Of a stretch of DNA of 64,000 nt, positions 1 to 9,671 are shown piece after piece (position 1 is the stretch's first letter; every line of letters begins with the position of its first letter). Where the stretch lies: positions 1-64,000 of the forward strand of contig JBJOHV010000059.1 in NCBI GenBank assembly GCA_046047495.1, in the 5' to 3' direction. Source of the stretch: NORP240 sp046047495. GTDB taxonomy: Bacteria; Pseudomonadota; Gammaproteobacteria; Pseudomonadales; Pseudohongiellaceae. The notes under the pieces were generated by a model that did not search any database, had not been told where the DNA came from, and was given only the letters and a program-made list of their open reading frames with translations. The translations under genes were made by a program, and so were the position numbers.

Positions 1-799
1 CCGCTTCGCCGGCATGGGATTCAAAGTGGCCCCCGAAACCCTGCAACTGATGCGTGACATGACCGCCGCCGGGGAATTGCAGCACCTGGTGGCGGAGCGT
101 ATCTGGCGGGAGTTCGAACTGGCACTGCTGAGCGAGGCGCCGCAGGTGTTCATCAGCACCCTGCGGGAATGCGGCGCACTGCGGGTGATCCTGCCGGAGG
201 TGGATAATCTGTTCGGTGTCCCCCAGCCACCCGAGCATCACCCGGAAGTGGACACCGGCATTCACACCTTGCTATGCCTGGAACAGGCGGTGCGGCTCAG
301 CACCGACCCGGTGGTGCGCTATGCCGTCCTGGTGCACGACGTCGGTAAGGGAGTCACCCGCAGGGAGGACTGGCCCAGACACTATGGCCACGAGACCCTG
401 GGTCTGCCCCTGCTGGATGCCATCGCCCGGCGGCTGAGGGTGCCACGGGAGCATGCCGACATCGCCCGCCTGGTCTGCGAACACCATACCAAGATGCACC
501 GCATCGCCCACTTGCGGCCGGCAACCCTGTTGTCTCTGCTGGAAGCACTGGATGCCTTCCGGCGTCCGCAGCGGGTGGAGCAGTTTCTGCTGGCCTGTGA
601 GGCGGACGCCCGGGGTCGTACCGGCTTTGAACAGCGGGATTATCCCCAGGGAGCCTTGTTGAGAAAGACACAGGCGGCGGCCAATGGGGTGAACGTGGGT
701 GAGCTGCTGGCCCAGCGCAGTCATGCGCCGAAAGACATCGGGGCCTTCGCCCGCCGGGCCCGCATCGCCGCCATCAAAAGCGTGTTAGAGCCCGTTTAA
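1..799 (+). CDS. cca: CCA tRNA nucleotidyltransferase, C-terminal part (5' end outside window)
   Basis: This is the carboxy-terminal two thirds of the multifunctional CCA-adding enzyme, which builds or repairs the CCA end of tRNAs. The reading frame is open from base 2, so the nucleotidyltransferase head lies before the window. What is visible is the tRNA-binding region followed by the HD phosphohydrolase domain typical of the gammaproteobacterial enzyme: the HxxD-type signature VLVHDVGKG, then YGHE and the EHHTKMHR stretch. The HD domain gives phosphatase and 2',3'-cyclic phosphodiesterase activity in the E. coli enzyme. The stop codon TAA interlocks with the stop of folB on the other strand. 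Identification is by family sequence pattern. Confidence 0.95.
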   Translation, partial: RFAGMGFKVAPETLQLMRDMTAAGELQHLVAERIWREFELALLSEAPQVFISTLRECGALRVILPEVDNLFGVPQPPEHHPEVDTGIHTLLCLEQAVRLSTDPVVRYAVLVHDVGKGVTRREDWPRHYGHETLGLPLLDAIARRLRVPREHADIARLVCEHHTKMHRIAHLRPATLLSLLEALDAFRRPQRVEQFLLACEADARGRTGFEQRDYPQGALLRKTQAAANGVNVGELLAQRSHAPKDIGAFARRARIAAIKSVLEPV

Positions 800-1182
800 T
801 CCCGCTTCGGCAGACTGCCGCGTTCGATGCTGACGCCGGCGCCCGCCGCCTTGCCAAGGGCGCCGGGCTTGGTGAGAGTCAGGCGCAGCCAGGGCACGGC
901 AAATTCCTGTTGAACCACCGCGGCCATGGCTTCCGCCAGAGCCTCCAGCAGGCGGAATTCCGCTGCGCTGGCCAGCTCTTCGAGGCGGCGGGCCACCGCA
1001 TCATAATCCAGTGCATGGGCGATGTCGTCGCTGGCGGCGGCGACCCGGATATCCACTGCCATGTCCAGATCCACGATCACCGGCTGGGACGCAGTGCGCT
1101 CATGGGGATGGATGCCAATGAGGGTATCGAGGGTCAGACCCCGAATGAACACGCGATCGGTCTGGTTCATGGGCTGGGTCAT
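796..1182 (-). CDS. folB: Dihydroneopterin aldolase
   Basis: A 128-residue protein of the FolB family, which converts 7,8-dihydroneopterin to 6-hydroxymethyl-dihydropterin and glycolaldehyde in folate synthesis. The N-terminal part RVFIRGLTLDTLIGIHPHER and the later LDYDAVARRLEEL and LTKPGAL stretches are characteristic. The ATG at 1182 overlaps the tsaD stop as ATGA, which argues for this start and for translational coupling to tsaD; a second in-frame ATG at 1170 (MNQTDRV) is possible. Two other folate genes, folP and folK, occur elsewhere in the window. The gene converges on cca and their stop codons overlap. Confidence 0.93.
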   Translation of the reverse strand: MTQPMNQTDRVFIRGLTLDTLIGIHPHERTASQPVIVDLDMAVDIRVAAASDDIAHALDYDAVARRLEELASAAEFRLLEALAEAMAAVVQQEFAVPWLRLTLTKPGALGKAAGAGVSIERGSLPKRD

Positions 1183-2207
1183 ACCGGTTGCAGGCTGTCC
1201 AGCGGCCAGCGGGGTCGCACGTTGATGGTGAGCCCCTCCTGCTGTCCTGCCAGCAGGCGTTGACATCCGGCATAGGCAATCATGGCGCCATTGTCGGTGC
1301 AGAAGCGGGGTTGGGCATAGAACAACTGGGCACGCTGCTTGCGCACCATGGCCTGCAGGCCTGCCCGCAGCCGTGAGTTGGCGCTCACACCGCCGGCGAT
1401 AATGAGGGAGTCCAGACCCGTCTGCTCCAGGGCCCGGCGGCACTTGATCACCAGGGTGCCGACCACCGCATCCTCGAAGCCGCGGGCGATGTCGGCGGCG
1501 ACCTGGGGGTCCAGGCTGCCGTCCGGCTGACGCTGCTCGGCGATGACATTGCGTACCGCGGTCTTGAGGCCGCTGAAACTGAAGTCCAGGCCCGGCCGGT
1601 TGATCATGGGCCGGGTGAAGGTGAAACGGCCCGCGGTGCCCTGCTCCGCCAGCCGGGCCACCCGGGGTCCGCCGGGATAGTCCAGGCCCAGCATCTTGCC
1701 CACCTTGTCGAAGGCCTCCCCGGCGGCATCGTCCACGGATTCCCCCAGCAACCGGTAGCTGCCGATGCCGTCCACCCGCACCAGTTGGGTATGCCCGCCG
1801 GATACCAGCAGGGCCACAAAGGGAAAGCGGGGCGGATTGGCCTCCAGCATGGGGGCCAACAGATGGGCTTCCATATGGTGCACACCCACGGCGGGAATGC
1901 CGAGGCCAAGGGCAAGCGAGCGTCCCACTGCCGCGCCCACCAGCAGGGCGCCCACCAGGCCGGGTCCGGCGGTATAGGCCACGCCATCCAGCCCGGCGGG
2001 GGTCAGACCGCAGTCGGCCAACACCTCACGGATCAGGGGCAGGGTCTTGCGCACATGGTCGCGGGAGGCCAGTTCCGGCACCACGCCGCCGTAACGGGCG
2101 TGAATGTCCACCTGGCTGTAGAGGCGGTCCGCCAGCAGGCCCCGCTGGCTGTCATAGACAGCCACGCCGGTCTCGTCGCAGGAAGTTTCAATACCAAGCA
2201 CAATCAT
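1179..2207 (-). CDS. tsaD: tRNA N6-threonylcarbamoyladenosine transferase subunit TsaD
   Basis: TsaD (formerly Gcp/YgjD) transfers the threonylcarbamoyl group to A37 of ANN-decoding tRNAs together with TsaB and TsaE. The 342-residue length fits. It begins IETSCDETG and carries the metal-binding HMEAH motif at residues 111-115 and the SGGHTQL nucleotide-binding loop after it. It is transcribed divergently from rpsU, the same arrangement as in E. coli. The downstream folB start overlaps its stop codon by four bases. Confidence 0.97.
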   Translation of the reverse strand: MIVLGIETSCDETGVAVYDSQRGLLADRLYSQVDIHARYGGVVPELASRDHVRKTLPLIREVLADCGLTPAGLDGVAYTAGPGLVGALLVGAAVGRSLALGLGIPAVGVHHMEAHLLAPMLEANPPRFPFVALLVSGGHTQLVRVDGIGSYRLLGESVDDAAGEAFDKVGKMLGLDYPGGPRVARLAEQGTAGRFTFTRPMINRPGLDFSFSGLKTAVRNVIAEQRQPDGSLDPQVAADIARGFEDAVVGTLVIKCRRALEQTGLDSLIIAGGVSANSRLRAGLQAMVRKQRAQLFYAQPRFCTDNGAMIAYAGCQRLLAGQQEGLTINVRPRWPLDSLQPV

Positions 2208-2239
2208 GGGGTTGGCAGTCTACGCGCTTGGAGTTTTTT

Positions 2240-2268
2240 TTGCATTTCCGGCATCGGGGCATTACCAT
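2240..2268 (+). promoter_or_regulatory. Possible sigma-70 promoter for rpsU operon
   Basis: A TTGCAT box at 2240-2245 is followed after 17 bases by TACCAT at 2263-2268, in the intergenic space between the divergent tsaD and rpsU starts. Neither hexamer is close to consensus, so this is a weak prediction based on spacing and position only. Confidence 0.3.
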
Positions 2269-2339
2269 ATGCGGCCCCGAGGTTCCGGACCCGGGATTCT
2301 GACCCGAGCGAGTCATTAAATTTTAGGTAACTACTTAAT

Positions 2340-2555
2340 ATGCCAATGGTAAAACTGAAAGAGAACGAGCCCTTCGATGTGGCCCTGCGCCGTTTCAAGC
2401 GCTCCTGCGAGAAGGCCGGCATCCTGGCCGAAGTCCGTCGCCGCGAGTTCTACGAGAAGCCGACCTCCGTACGCAAGCGCAAAGCTGCCGCCGCGGTGAA
2501 GCGTCACCTCAAGAAAGTGCAGCGCGACAACCGCAAAACGTCCCGTCTGTACTGA
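2340..2555 (+). CDS. rpsU: 30S ribosomal protein S21
   Basis: Small basic ribosomal protein of 71 residues, the exact length of the E. coli protein, with the conserved core ENEPFDVALRRFKRSCEKAG and the basic tail ending in SRLY. It binds the 3' region of 16S rRNA and supports translation initiation. It is the first gene of the macromolecular-synthesis operon rpsU-(yqeY)-dnaG-rpoD that links ribosome, replication priming and housekeeping transcription. Confidence 0.98.
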   Translation: MPMVKLKENEPFDVALRRFKRSCEKAGILAEVRRREFYEKPTSVRKRKAAAAVKRHLKKVQRDNRKTSRLY

Positions 2556-2582
2556 TTCCCCGACCGGCCCACGGGTGCCAGC

Positions 2583-3035
2583 ATGGCCGACAGTCCTCTG
2601 AAGCAGAAACTCACCGATGCCATGAAGGACGCCATGCGCGCCAAGGACAAGGAGCGCCTGGGCACCATCCGCCTGGCGCTGTCCGAGGTCAAGCGGGTGG
2701 AGGTGGACGAGCGCATCGACCCTGACGACACCCGCATCCTGGCCATTCTCGACAAGATGGTGAAACAGCGCAAGGAGTCCATCCGCCAGTACGAGGCCGG
2801 TAACCGCCAGGACCTGGCGGATCAGGAACAGGCCGAGATCGCCATCCTGCAGGAATTTCTACCCGAAGCCATCAGCGCCGCCGAACTGGACAGCCTGCTG
2901 CAGGCCGCCATCGCCGAGACCGGCGCCGCCTCCATCAAGGACATGGGCAAGGTCATGGGCATCGTGCGTCCCCAGCTCATGGGCCGTGCCGACATGGCCG
3001 ACGTCAGCAACCGCATCAAAGCCCTGCTGGGCTGA
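2583..3035 (+). CDS. yqeY: GatB/YqeY domain protein
   Basis: A 150-residue stand-alone YqeY protein, related to the C-terminal tail domain of the GatB amidotransferase subunit. The helical N-terminal half (LKQKLTDAMKDAMRAKDKER) and the C-terminal GKVMG...MGRADMADVSN region are family hallmarks. Its exact role is not settled; a link to tRNA or amidotransferase function is inferred from the domain. It lies 27 bases after rpsU in the same operon, an insertion between rpsU and dnaG that is common outside the Enterobacterales. Confidence 0.93.
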   Translation: MADSPLKQKLTDAMKDAMRAKDKERLGTIRLALSEVKRVEVDERIDPDDTRILAILDKMVKQRKESIRQYEAGNRQDLADQEQAEIAILQEFLPEAISAAELDSLLQAAIAETGAASIKDMGKVMGIVRPQLMGRADMADVSNRIKALLG

Positions 3036-3056
3036 TTCCAAACATCCAGTGTTCGA

Positions 3057-3098
3057 AAATTAAAGGGGTCAGAGTCCTTTGATCCCTTTAACCCCTTT
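3057..3098. repeat. Imperfect palindromic element upstream of dnaG
   Basis: The eight-base arms AAAGGGGT (3062-3069) and ACCCCTTT (3091-3098) are perfectly complementary and separated by 21 bases. The element also contains GGGGTCAGAGTCC and a series of CCTTT steps near 3076, 3085, 3094 and 3107. Short elements of this type, with GGGGTCAGAGTCC, are seen as dispersed extragenic palindromes in many proteobacteria. I found no second copy in this window, so its repetitive nature is an inference. Confidence 0.45.
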
Positions 3099-3114
3099 GC
3101 TATAACCCTTTGCC

Positions 3115-4962
3115 ATGGCCGGACTGATTCCCCAATCCTTCATCGACGATCTGTTGGCCCGCGCCGACATCGTCGACGTGGTGGACAAGCGCATCAAGCT
3201 GCGCAAAACCGGCCGCAATTACCAGGCCCTGTGCCCCTTCCACCAGGAGAAATCCCCATCCTTCAGCGTGGAGCCGGACAAGCAGTTCTATTACTGCTTT
3301 GGCTGCGGTGCCGGCGGCAACGCCATCGGCTTCATCATGAACCACGACAACGTGGACTTTCCCCAGGCCGTGGAAATTCTGGCGGCGGAAAACGGCATGG
3401 AGGTGCCGCGGGAAACCAGTCCCACCGCCGATCGCCGCAAATCCGCCAATCAGGCCCTGCTGGACCTGCTGGCCCGGGCCAACCGCTTCTATCAATACCA
3501 GCTGCGCAACCATCCGGCCCGCCAGCAGGCAGTGAATTATTTGAAGCAGCGGGGACTGAGCGGCGAGATCGCCAGGACGTTTCAGTTGGGCTTTGCGCCC
3601 CCGGGCTGGGACAACCTGATCAAGGCCCTGGGTGGCAGCCCCGCAGAGCGCAAGCTGCTGGACACGGCCGGGCTGGTGGTGAAAAAAGAGACCGCCGAGG
3701 CCGCCGCCGCGCAGCCCGCCGACGACCACTACTATGACCGCTTCCGTCACCGCATCATGTTCCCGATCCGGGACAGCCGCGGCCAGGTCATCGGCTTCGG
3801 TGGCCGGGTCCTGGGGGATGACAAGCCGAAATACCTCAATTCGCCGGAAACCCCAGTGTTCCACAAGGGATCGGAATTGTACGGGCTGTATGAGGCCAAA
3901 CGGGCCGGGGGCAAACCCCAGCGGTTCCTCATCGTGGAAGGCTATATGGATGTCATCGCCCTGGCCCAGATGGGCATCCACAACGCGGTGGCCACCCTGG
4001 GCACCGCCTGCAGCGAAAAACACCTGACACGCCTGTTCCGCCTGGTCAGCGAGGTGGTGTTCTGCTTCGACGGCGACGAGGCCGGCCGCAATGCTGCCTG
4101 GCGCGCGCTGCAGACCTCACTGCCGCTGCTGGAGGATGGTCGCAGCATCCGCTTCCTGTTCCTATCCGAAGGGGAGGACCCGGACACCCTGGTGCGCAAG
4201 ATCGGTGCCGAGGCCTTCCGCCAACAAGTCCAGCAGGCCACACCCCTGGAGGATTTTCTCTTCAACAAACTGTCGGCCGGGCTGGATCTCAGTCACCAGA
4301 GCGGTGGCGCGCGCCTGGCCAGCCTGTTCAAACCCCTGCTGCAGCAACTGCCCAAGGGTATCTTTGCCCAGTTGCTGGTGGACCGGCTGGCCCGCCAACT
4401 GGGCCTCAGCAGCGACCAGCTGCAACGGCTGCTGGCGACGGTAACTGCCGTGGAAACTCCGGCGGATCCGGGACCTCAACCTCCCGACCGGCCGGCACCG
4501 CCCCGCCCTGCCGCAGGTCCGCGACCGCGCAAACCCGTGGCACCTTACCGCAAGCCCTGGGCGGTGAAAGCCATCGAACTGCTGTTGCACCAGCCCTCTG
4601 TGGCCGCGGGTCTGCAACAGGATCTGACCCCCTTGTTGCAGGCCGCGGCCACCCACGGACCATCCGTCGAGGCAGGGGCCGATCCGGACAACACCCGTAT
4701 GTTGCTGGAGCTCATTGATTTGGTCCGCAAGAACCCCCACATCAACACCTACAGCCTGCTGGGGTATTTCTACGGCTCCCCGGTGGGCAATCAGCTCACC
4801 CAATTAATGAAGGACGAGAAAATCACCCCGGCCGACGGGATTCAGGACGAATTTAACCAGATTATTGACAGGGTGTTGTCGGATGTTCAGCGCCGCTCCG
4901 AGGTGGCGCGCCGCATGGACACCCTGCGGGCCAAATTGGGAACGGGAAACGATCCCCACTAG
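3115..4962 (+). CDS. dnaG: DNA primase
   Basis: Replicative primase of 615 residues that lays RNA primers for DNA polymerase III in complex with DnaB. The N-terminal CHC2 zinc-binding domain is intact with C40, H43, C61 and C64. The catalytic Toprim core follows, with the VEGYMDV glutamate motif and the acidic CFDGDEAGR motif. A Pro/Ala-rich linker around residues 445-480 precedes the C-terminal helicase-interaction domain (KAIELLLHQP... LLGYFYGSPVG). It is the third gene of the rpsU-yqeY-dnaG-rpoD series. Confidence 0.98.
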   Translation: MAGLIPQSFIDDLLARADIVDVVDKRIKLRKTGRNYQALCPFHQEKSPSFSVEPDKQFYYCFGCGAGGNAIGFIMNHDNVDFPQAVEILAAENGMEVPRETSPTADRRKSANQALLDLLARANRFYQYQLRNHPARQQAVNYLKQRGLSGEIARTFQLGFAPPGWDNLIKALGGSPAERKLLDTAGLVVKKETAEAAAAQPADDHYYDRFRHRIMFPIRDSRGQVIGFGGRVLGDDKPKYLNSPETPVFHKGSELYGLYEAKRAGGKPQRFLIVEGYMDVIALAQMGIHNAVATLGTACSEKHLTRLFRLVSEVVFCFDGDEAGRNAAWRALQTSLPLLEDGRSIRFLFLSEGEDPDTLVRKIGAEAFRQQVQQATPLEDFLFNKLSAGLDLSHQSGGARLASLFKPLLQQLPKGIFAQLLVDRLARQLGLSSDQLQRLLATVTAVETPADPGPQPPDRPAPPRPAAGPRPRKPVAPYRKPWAVKAIELLLHQPSVAAGLQQDLTPLLQAAATHGPSVEAGADPDNTRMLLELIDLVRKNPHINTYSLLGYFYGSPVGNQLTQLMKDEKITPADGIQDEFNQIIDRVLSDVQRRSEVARRMDTLRAKLGTGNDPH

Positions 4963-5008
4963 GTCTATTGCTCAACCGGCAGGATGCTGGTGAAACGCTT
5001 TGAACCGA

Positions 5009-5038
5009 TATACATCCCGGGGAATATGCCCTTATAAT
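5009..5038 (+). promoter_or_regulatory. Possible internal promoter for rpoD
   Basis: A perfect TATAAT hexamer at 5033-5038 lies 56 bases before the rpoD start; a TATACA box at 5009-5014 gives an 18-base spacer. Internal promoters between dnaG and rpoD are known in this operon in other bacteria, which makes the site plausible, but the -35 box is only moderate. Confidence 0.4.
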
Positions 5039-5093
5039 GGCCGGCTATTTTTTCCCGGCCCCCCAAAGTCTCCAACGCATACAACAGGTGCCT

Positions 5094-6947
<1,854 letters not shown>

Positions 6948-6992
6948 TGCAAGCGAACGTTCCCATCGACCCATAAACGAGGTAGCACAACA

Positions 6993-7544
6993 ATGAAAAC
7001 AATCCCCTCCCTGGTCAAGCTGTTTGGTCTGTCTGCTCTATCCGCGATGTTCGCCCTGTTCGCCCTGTTCGCCACCACCGGTGTGGCGACAGCGGCGGAA
7101 ACCTATCCCGCCGTCATCAACAATGAGGGCATCGGGTTTTCCCGCATGGAAGACGGCCGGGTCATTGCCTATGACACGGTCGCCGCCTACGAGAATCACG
7201 AAATCATCGTCGCCAACTGCGACGCTTACAAAGTGGAGCATGAAGGCATCAGCTGGTGCTTCGCCAACGCGGAAAATGCCCAGATGTTCAGCACCGCCAT
7301 CAGCGAAGGCCGCAGCAACTACATCCCCTTTGGCGGCGGTCACTGCGCCATGGGTCTGGCTGCCGGCAACCTGGCCGCCCGCGGCGATCCCCGCACCGCC
7401 ATCCGCATCGGCAATGCCCTGGTGCTGAACGGCAACTTCAATGTGCGCAATCAGTTCCTGACGGATACCGAACGCAACATGGACAACGGCCGCCTGCGCT
7501 ATTCCCTGTCACTCGACAATGGCAGCCTGGTTCCCGCCCAGTAG
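6993..7544 (+). CDS. Secreted YHS-domain-like protein
   Basis: A 183-residue protein with a clear signal peptide (hydrophobic segment about residues 9-33, ending ATAAE). The mature part resembles the YHS domain of exported bacterial proteins, with ISWCFANAENAQMF corresponding to the usual YxFxSxENxxxF segment and IPFGGGHCAMGLAAG to the conserved YGGYCAxG segment, each carrying one cysteine. YHS domains are thought to bind metal or copper; the function here is unknown. The start has a GAGGTAG ribosome site eight bases upstream. It sits between rpoD and the tRNA and is probably a monocistronic accessory gene. Confidence 0.7.
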   Translation: MKTIPSLVKLFGLSALSAMFALFALFATTGVATAAETYPAVINNEGIGFSRMEDGRVIAYDTVAAYENHEIIVANCDAYKVEHEGISWCFANAENAQMFSTAISEGRSNYIPFGGGHCAMGLAAGNLAARGDPRTAIRIGNALVLNGNFNVRNQFLTDTERNMDNGRLRYSLSLDNGSLVPAQ

Positions 7545-7562
7545 TTCACGTGCCGGTTTGCA

Positions 7563-7639
<77 letters not shown>

Positions 7640-7664
7640 ACATCCCCTAACACCCCTCAGCAGG

Positions 7665-8174
7665 TCATTCCGCCCGCGGACGCCAGAAGAACACCTCCCA
7701 GTCACGCAGGGGTTCGGAGCCCGGGTACAGCGGCTCGTCGACGGAACGGCCGATCTTGCCGGCCCACTGTTCCATCATGCGCAGGCGTTCCTCGCCGTGA
7801 ATCTCGAAAGCTTCCATGGTGTAGGTGGCATCGCCGATGCGCAGCCAGCCGTCACCGCCGCGATCTCTGACCCGTTGAGCCCACAGGCCACCGTCCGGGC
7901 GGGTGGCGGTGATCACACCATCGGGGGTACCCACCCAGGACAGGTAGTTGGCGAACGGCGGGAAGCCGGCCAGCTTCATGATCAGGGGGCCGCGAACAGT
8001 ATCGTTGAGAGGGGTGAAGTCGGCGGGAGCCGGTGTCGGGGTGCCCCCGAGGATGACGCCCGGTAGACGGCCCAGGCCCTCATTGCTCAGGTAGGGCGCG
8101 GTGAATATCCAGCCCAGCAAGGCGGCAAGGACGATGACGGCAGATGCGATTCCGACGATTTTTGTTTTGCTCAT
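7665..8174 (-). CDS. Membrane-anchored protein of unknown function (paralogue of 22752-23300)
   Basis: A 169-residue protein with one N-terminal transmembrane segment (about residues 7-27) and an extracytoplasmic domain. I do not recognise a named family. The pattern of the soluble part (LPGVILGG near residue 37, then DGVITATRPDGGLWAQRV, GDGWLRIGDATY, and a Trp-rich end WEVFFWRP) recurs in the protein at 22752-23300, so the two are diverged paralogues. The DG..TxxxxxxxLWxxRV...GxLRIGxxxY order resembles PNPOx-like split-barrel proteins such as DUF2255; that is only an inference. It converges on the tRNA gene with a 25-base gap. Confidence 0.75.
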   Translation of the reverse strand: MSKTKIVGIASAVIVLAALLGWIFTAPYLSNEGLGRLPGVILGGTPTPAPADFTPLNDTVRGPLIMKLAGFPPFANYLSWVGTPDGVITATRPDGGLWAQRVRDRGGDGWLRIGDATYTMEAFEIHGEERLRMMEQWAGKIGRSVDEPLYPGSEPLRDWEVFFWRPRAE

Positions 8175-8348
8175 GAGACGCTTTCCGGTAAAGAATGGGG
8201 GAAAGCCGAGGGTATATCCAATTCCGGTACAAGTCCAAATCTGTGACCCGCCTCAAACTCCGGTCAATACCACCGACAACAGAGAACCAGTGCGCAGATT
8301 CACGCCTTGCAATCGTTATACTCCTTTAACAATAGTGAGCATTGCCAC

Positions 8349-8780
8349 ATGCCGTATACCGAATCAGGTCACCGTCACCAACAGGGTTTCACCCTGATCG
8401 AACTATTGATGGTGGTTGCCATCATCGGCCTGCTGGCCTCCATCGCGGTGCCGGCCTACAGCCTGTACCAGAACAAGTCCCGCTTCAGCGAGGCCATTCT
8501 TGCCATCGGGTCCTACCGCTCCGCCATCCTGGTGGCCGCCTCTACCGGCCGGGTCACCGCCGTGACGGATTTCGATTCCGGCGCCTTCGGCATTCCGCCC
8601 ACCCAGGCACAGGCCGCAACCACCCATGGCATTACCGTGGCGGATGGCGCCATTACCGTGACCTGGAGGGCGGATGGCACACCCCTGGCCGGCGAGACCT
8701 ACATCCTCACCGCACAGGGCTTCCTGCCGCCCTTGCAATGGGTCACCAGCGGCACCTGTATCGACAACGGCTATTGCTAG
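8349..8780 (+). CDS. Type IV pilin / pseudopilin-like protein
   Basis: A 143-residue prepilin. The leader ends in QQG and is followed by FTLIELLMVVAIIGLLASIA, the class III signal cut by prepilin peptidase PilD after Gly, with the conserved Glu5 of mature pilin. After the hydrophobic helix the globular domain ends with CIDNGYC, giving a small C-terminal disulfide loop as in major pilins. The ATG at 8349 puts 13 residues before the cleavage site; an upstream in-frame start at 8307 is less likely. No other pilus gene is nearby, so whether it is a major pilin, a minor pilin or a T2SS-like pseudopilin is open. Confidence 0.85.
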   Translation: MPYTESGHRHQQGFTLIELLMVVAIIGLLASIAVPAYSLYQNKSRFSEAILAIGSYRSAILVAASTGRVTAVTDFDSGAFGIPPTQAQAATTHGITVADGAITVTWRADGTPLAGETYILTAQGFLPPLQWVTSGTCIDNGYC

Positions 8781-8885
8781 ACCGCCGGCTCCGCACTGGG
8801 CCTCGGCTGCCCGGGCGCGTCCCTTTCCTCACCTGATCGACTTGCATACAATGGCCCATCCCCCTGCCTGACTGGATGCCATGCC

Positions 8886-9671
8886 ATGAAGATCGGTCAT
8901 TGCCTCGCCATTTGCTGGCTGCTGGTCCCCCTGACGGCGAGCCATGCCCAGCTGGATCAGCCTGGTATCGAACAGCTGCTCCAGGAACCGTTCCTGGATG
9001 ACTATTATTCCAACGTGGTGTTCGGCTACCAGATCATCACCGACACCCAGACTCACGCCAGCCGCTATGTGGGCAACAGTCTCAACTGCAGCAATTGCCA
9101 CCTGCAGGCCGGCACCAAACAGGATGCCCTGCCCCTCAACGTGGCCGGCATGTATCCAAAGTGGCGCGCCAAGAACGGCACACGAAACGGCATCGGCCTG
9201 CGCATCCGCGAGTGCTTTCTCTACAGCATGGACGGCATCATGCCCACGGAAGATGCGCCGGAGGTTCTCGCCATCGCCGCCTATGTGAGCTATCTGTCCC
9301 AGGGCCAGATCATGGGCGCGGAGCCCGAGGGTCGCGGGGTCCCGACCCTGCCCGACACCGGTTACGATCCCAATCCCGCCAATGGCCGTGCCGTTTACAT
9401 GGAGCAGTGCGCCAGCTGCCACGGGCAGCAGGGCGAAGGCATGACCGGCATTCCGCCCGTATGGGGTCTGGACTCTTACAATAAGGGCGCCGGCATGAAC
9501 CGCATACCCGAGGCCGCCGGCTTCATCTGGGCCAATATGCCCCTGGGCCGGGAGCGGACCCTGAGTCACCAGCAGGCATTCGATGTCGCCGCCTATCTGA
9601 ATCTGCAGCTGCGCCCCTCCAATCCCGGCGAAAGCAAGCTGGTCAAACTTCTGGAACACCTCATCAATTGA
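8886..9671 (+). CDS. Exported diheme cytochrome c, thiosulfate dehydrogenase (TsdA)-like
   Basis: A 261-residue periplasmic protein with a signal peptide ending ASHA-Q. Two c-type heme motifs are present, CSNCH at 68-72 and CASCH at 175-179. The surrounding pattern (GNSLNCSNCHLQAG, then YPKWRAKNG, a lone Cys at 110 in IRECFLYSMDG, and GAGMNRI) is that of the TsdA family, whose first heme is ligated by Cys and which interconverts thiosulfate and tetrathionate. C110 is my candidate Cys ligand. The stop overlaps the TTG start of the SulP gene, so the two are probably co-translated. Catalytic direction and exact substrate cannot be read from sequence. Confidence 0.83.
   Translation: MKIGHCLAICWLLVPLTASHAQLDQPGIEQLLQEPFLDDYYSNVVFGYQIITDTQTHASRYVGNSLNCSNCHLQAGTKQDALPLNVAGMYPKWRAKNGTRNGIGLRIRECFLYSMDGIMPTEDAPEVLAIAAYVSYLSQGQIMGAEPEGRGVPTLPDTGYDPNPANGRAVYMEQCASCHGQQGEGMTGIPPVWGLDSYNKGAGMNRIPEAAGFIWANMPLGRERTLSHQQAFDVAAYLNLQLRPSNPGESKLVKLLEHLIN

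Noticed and set aside
3100..4023. 307-codon open frame antisense to dnaG
   Set aside because: Composition reflects the complement of dnaG codons; dnaG itself is unambiguous here.
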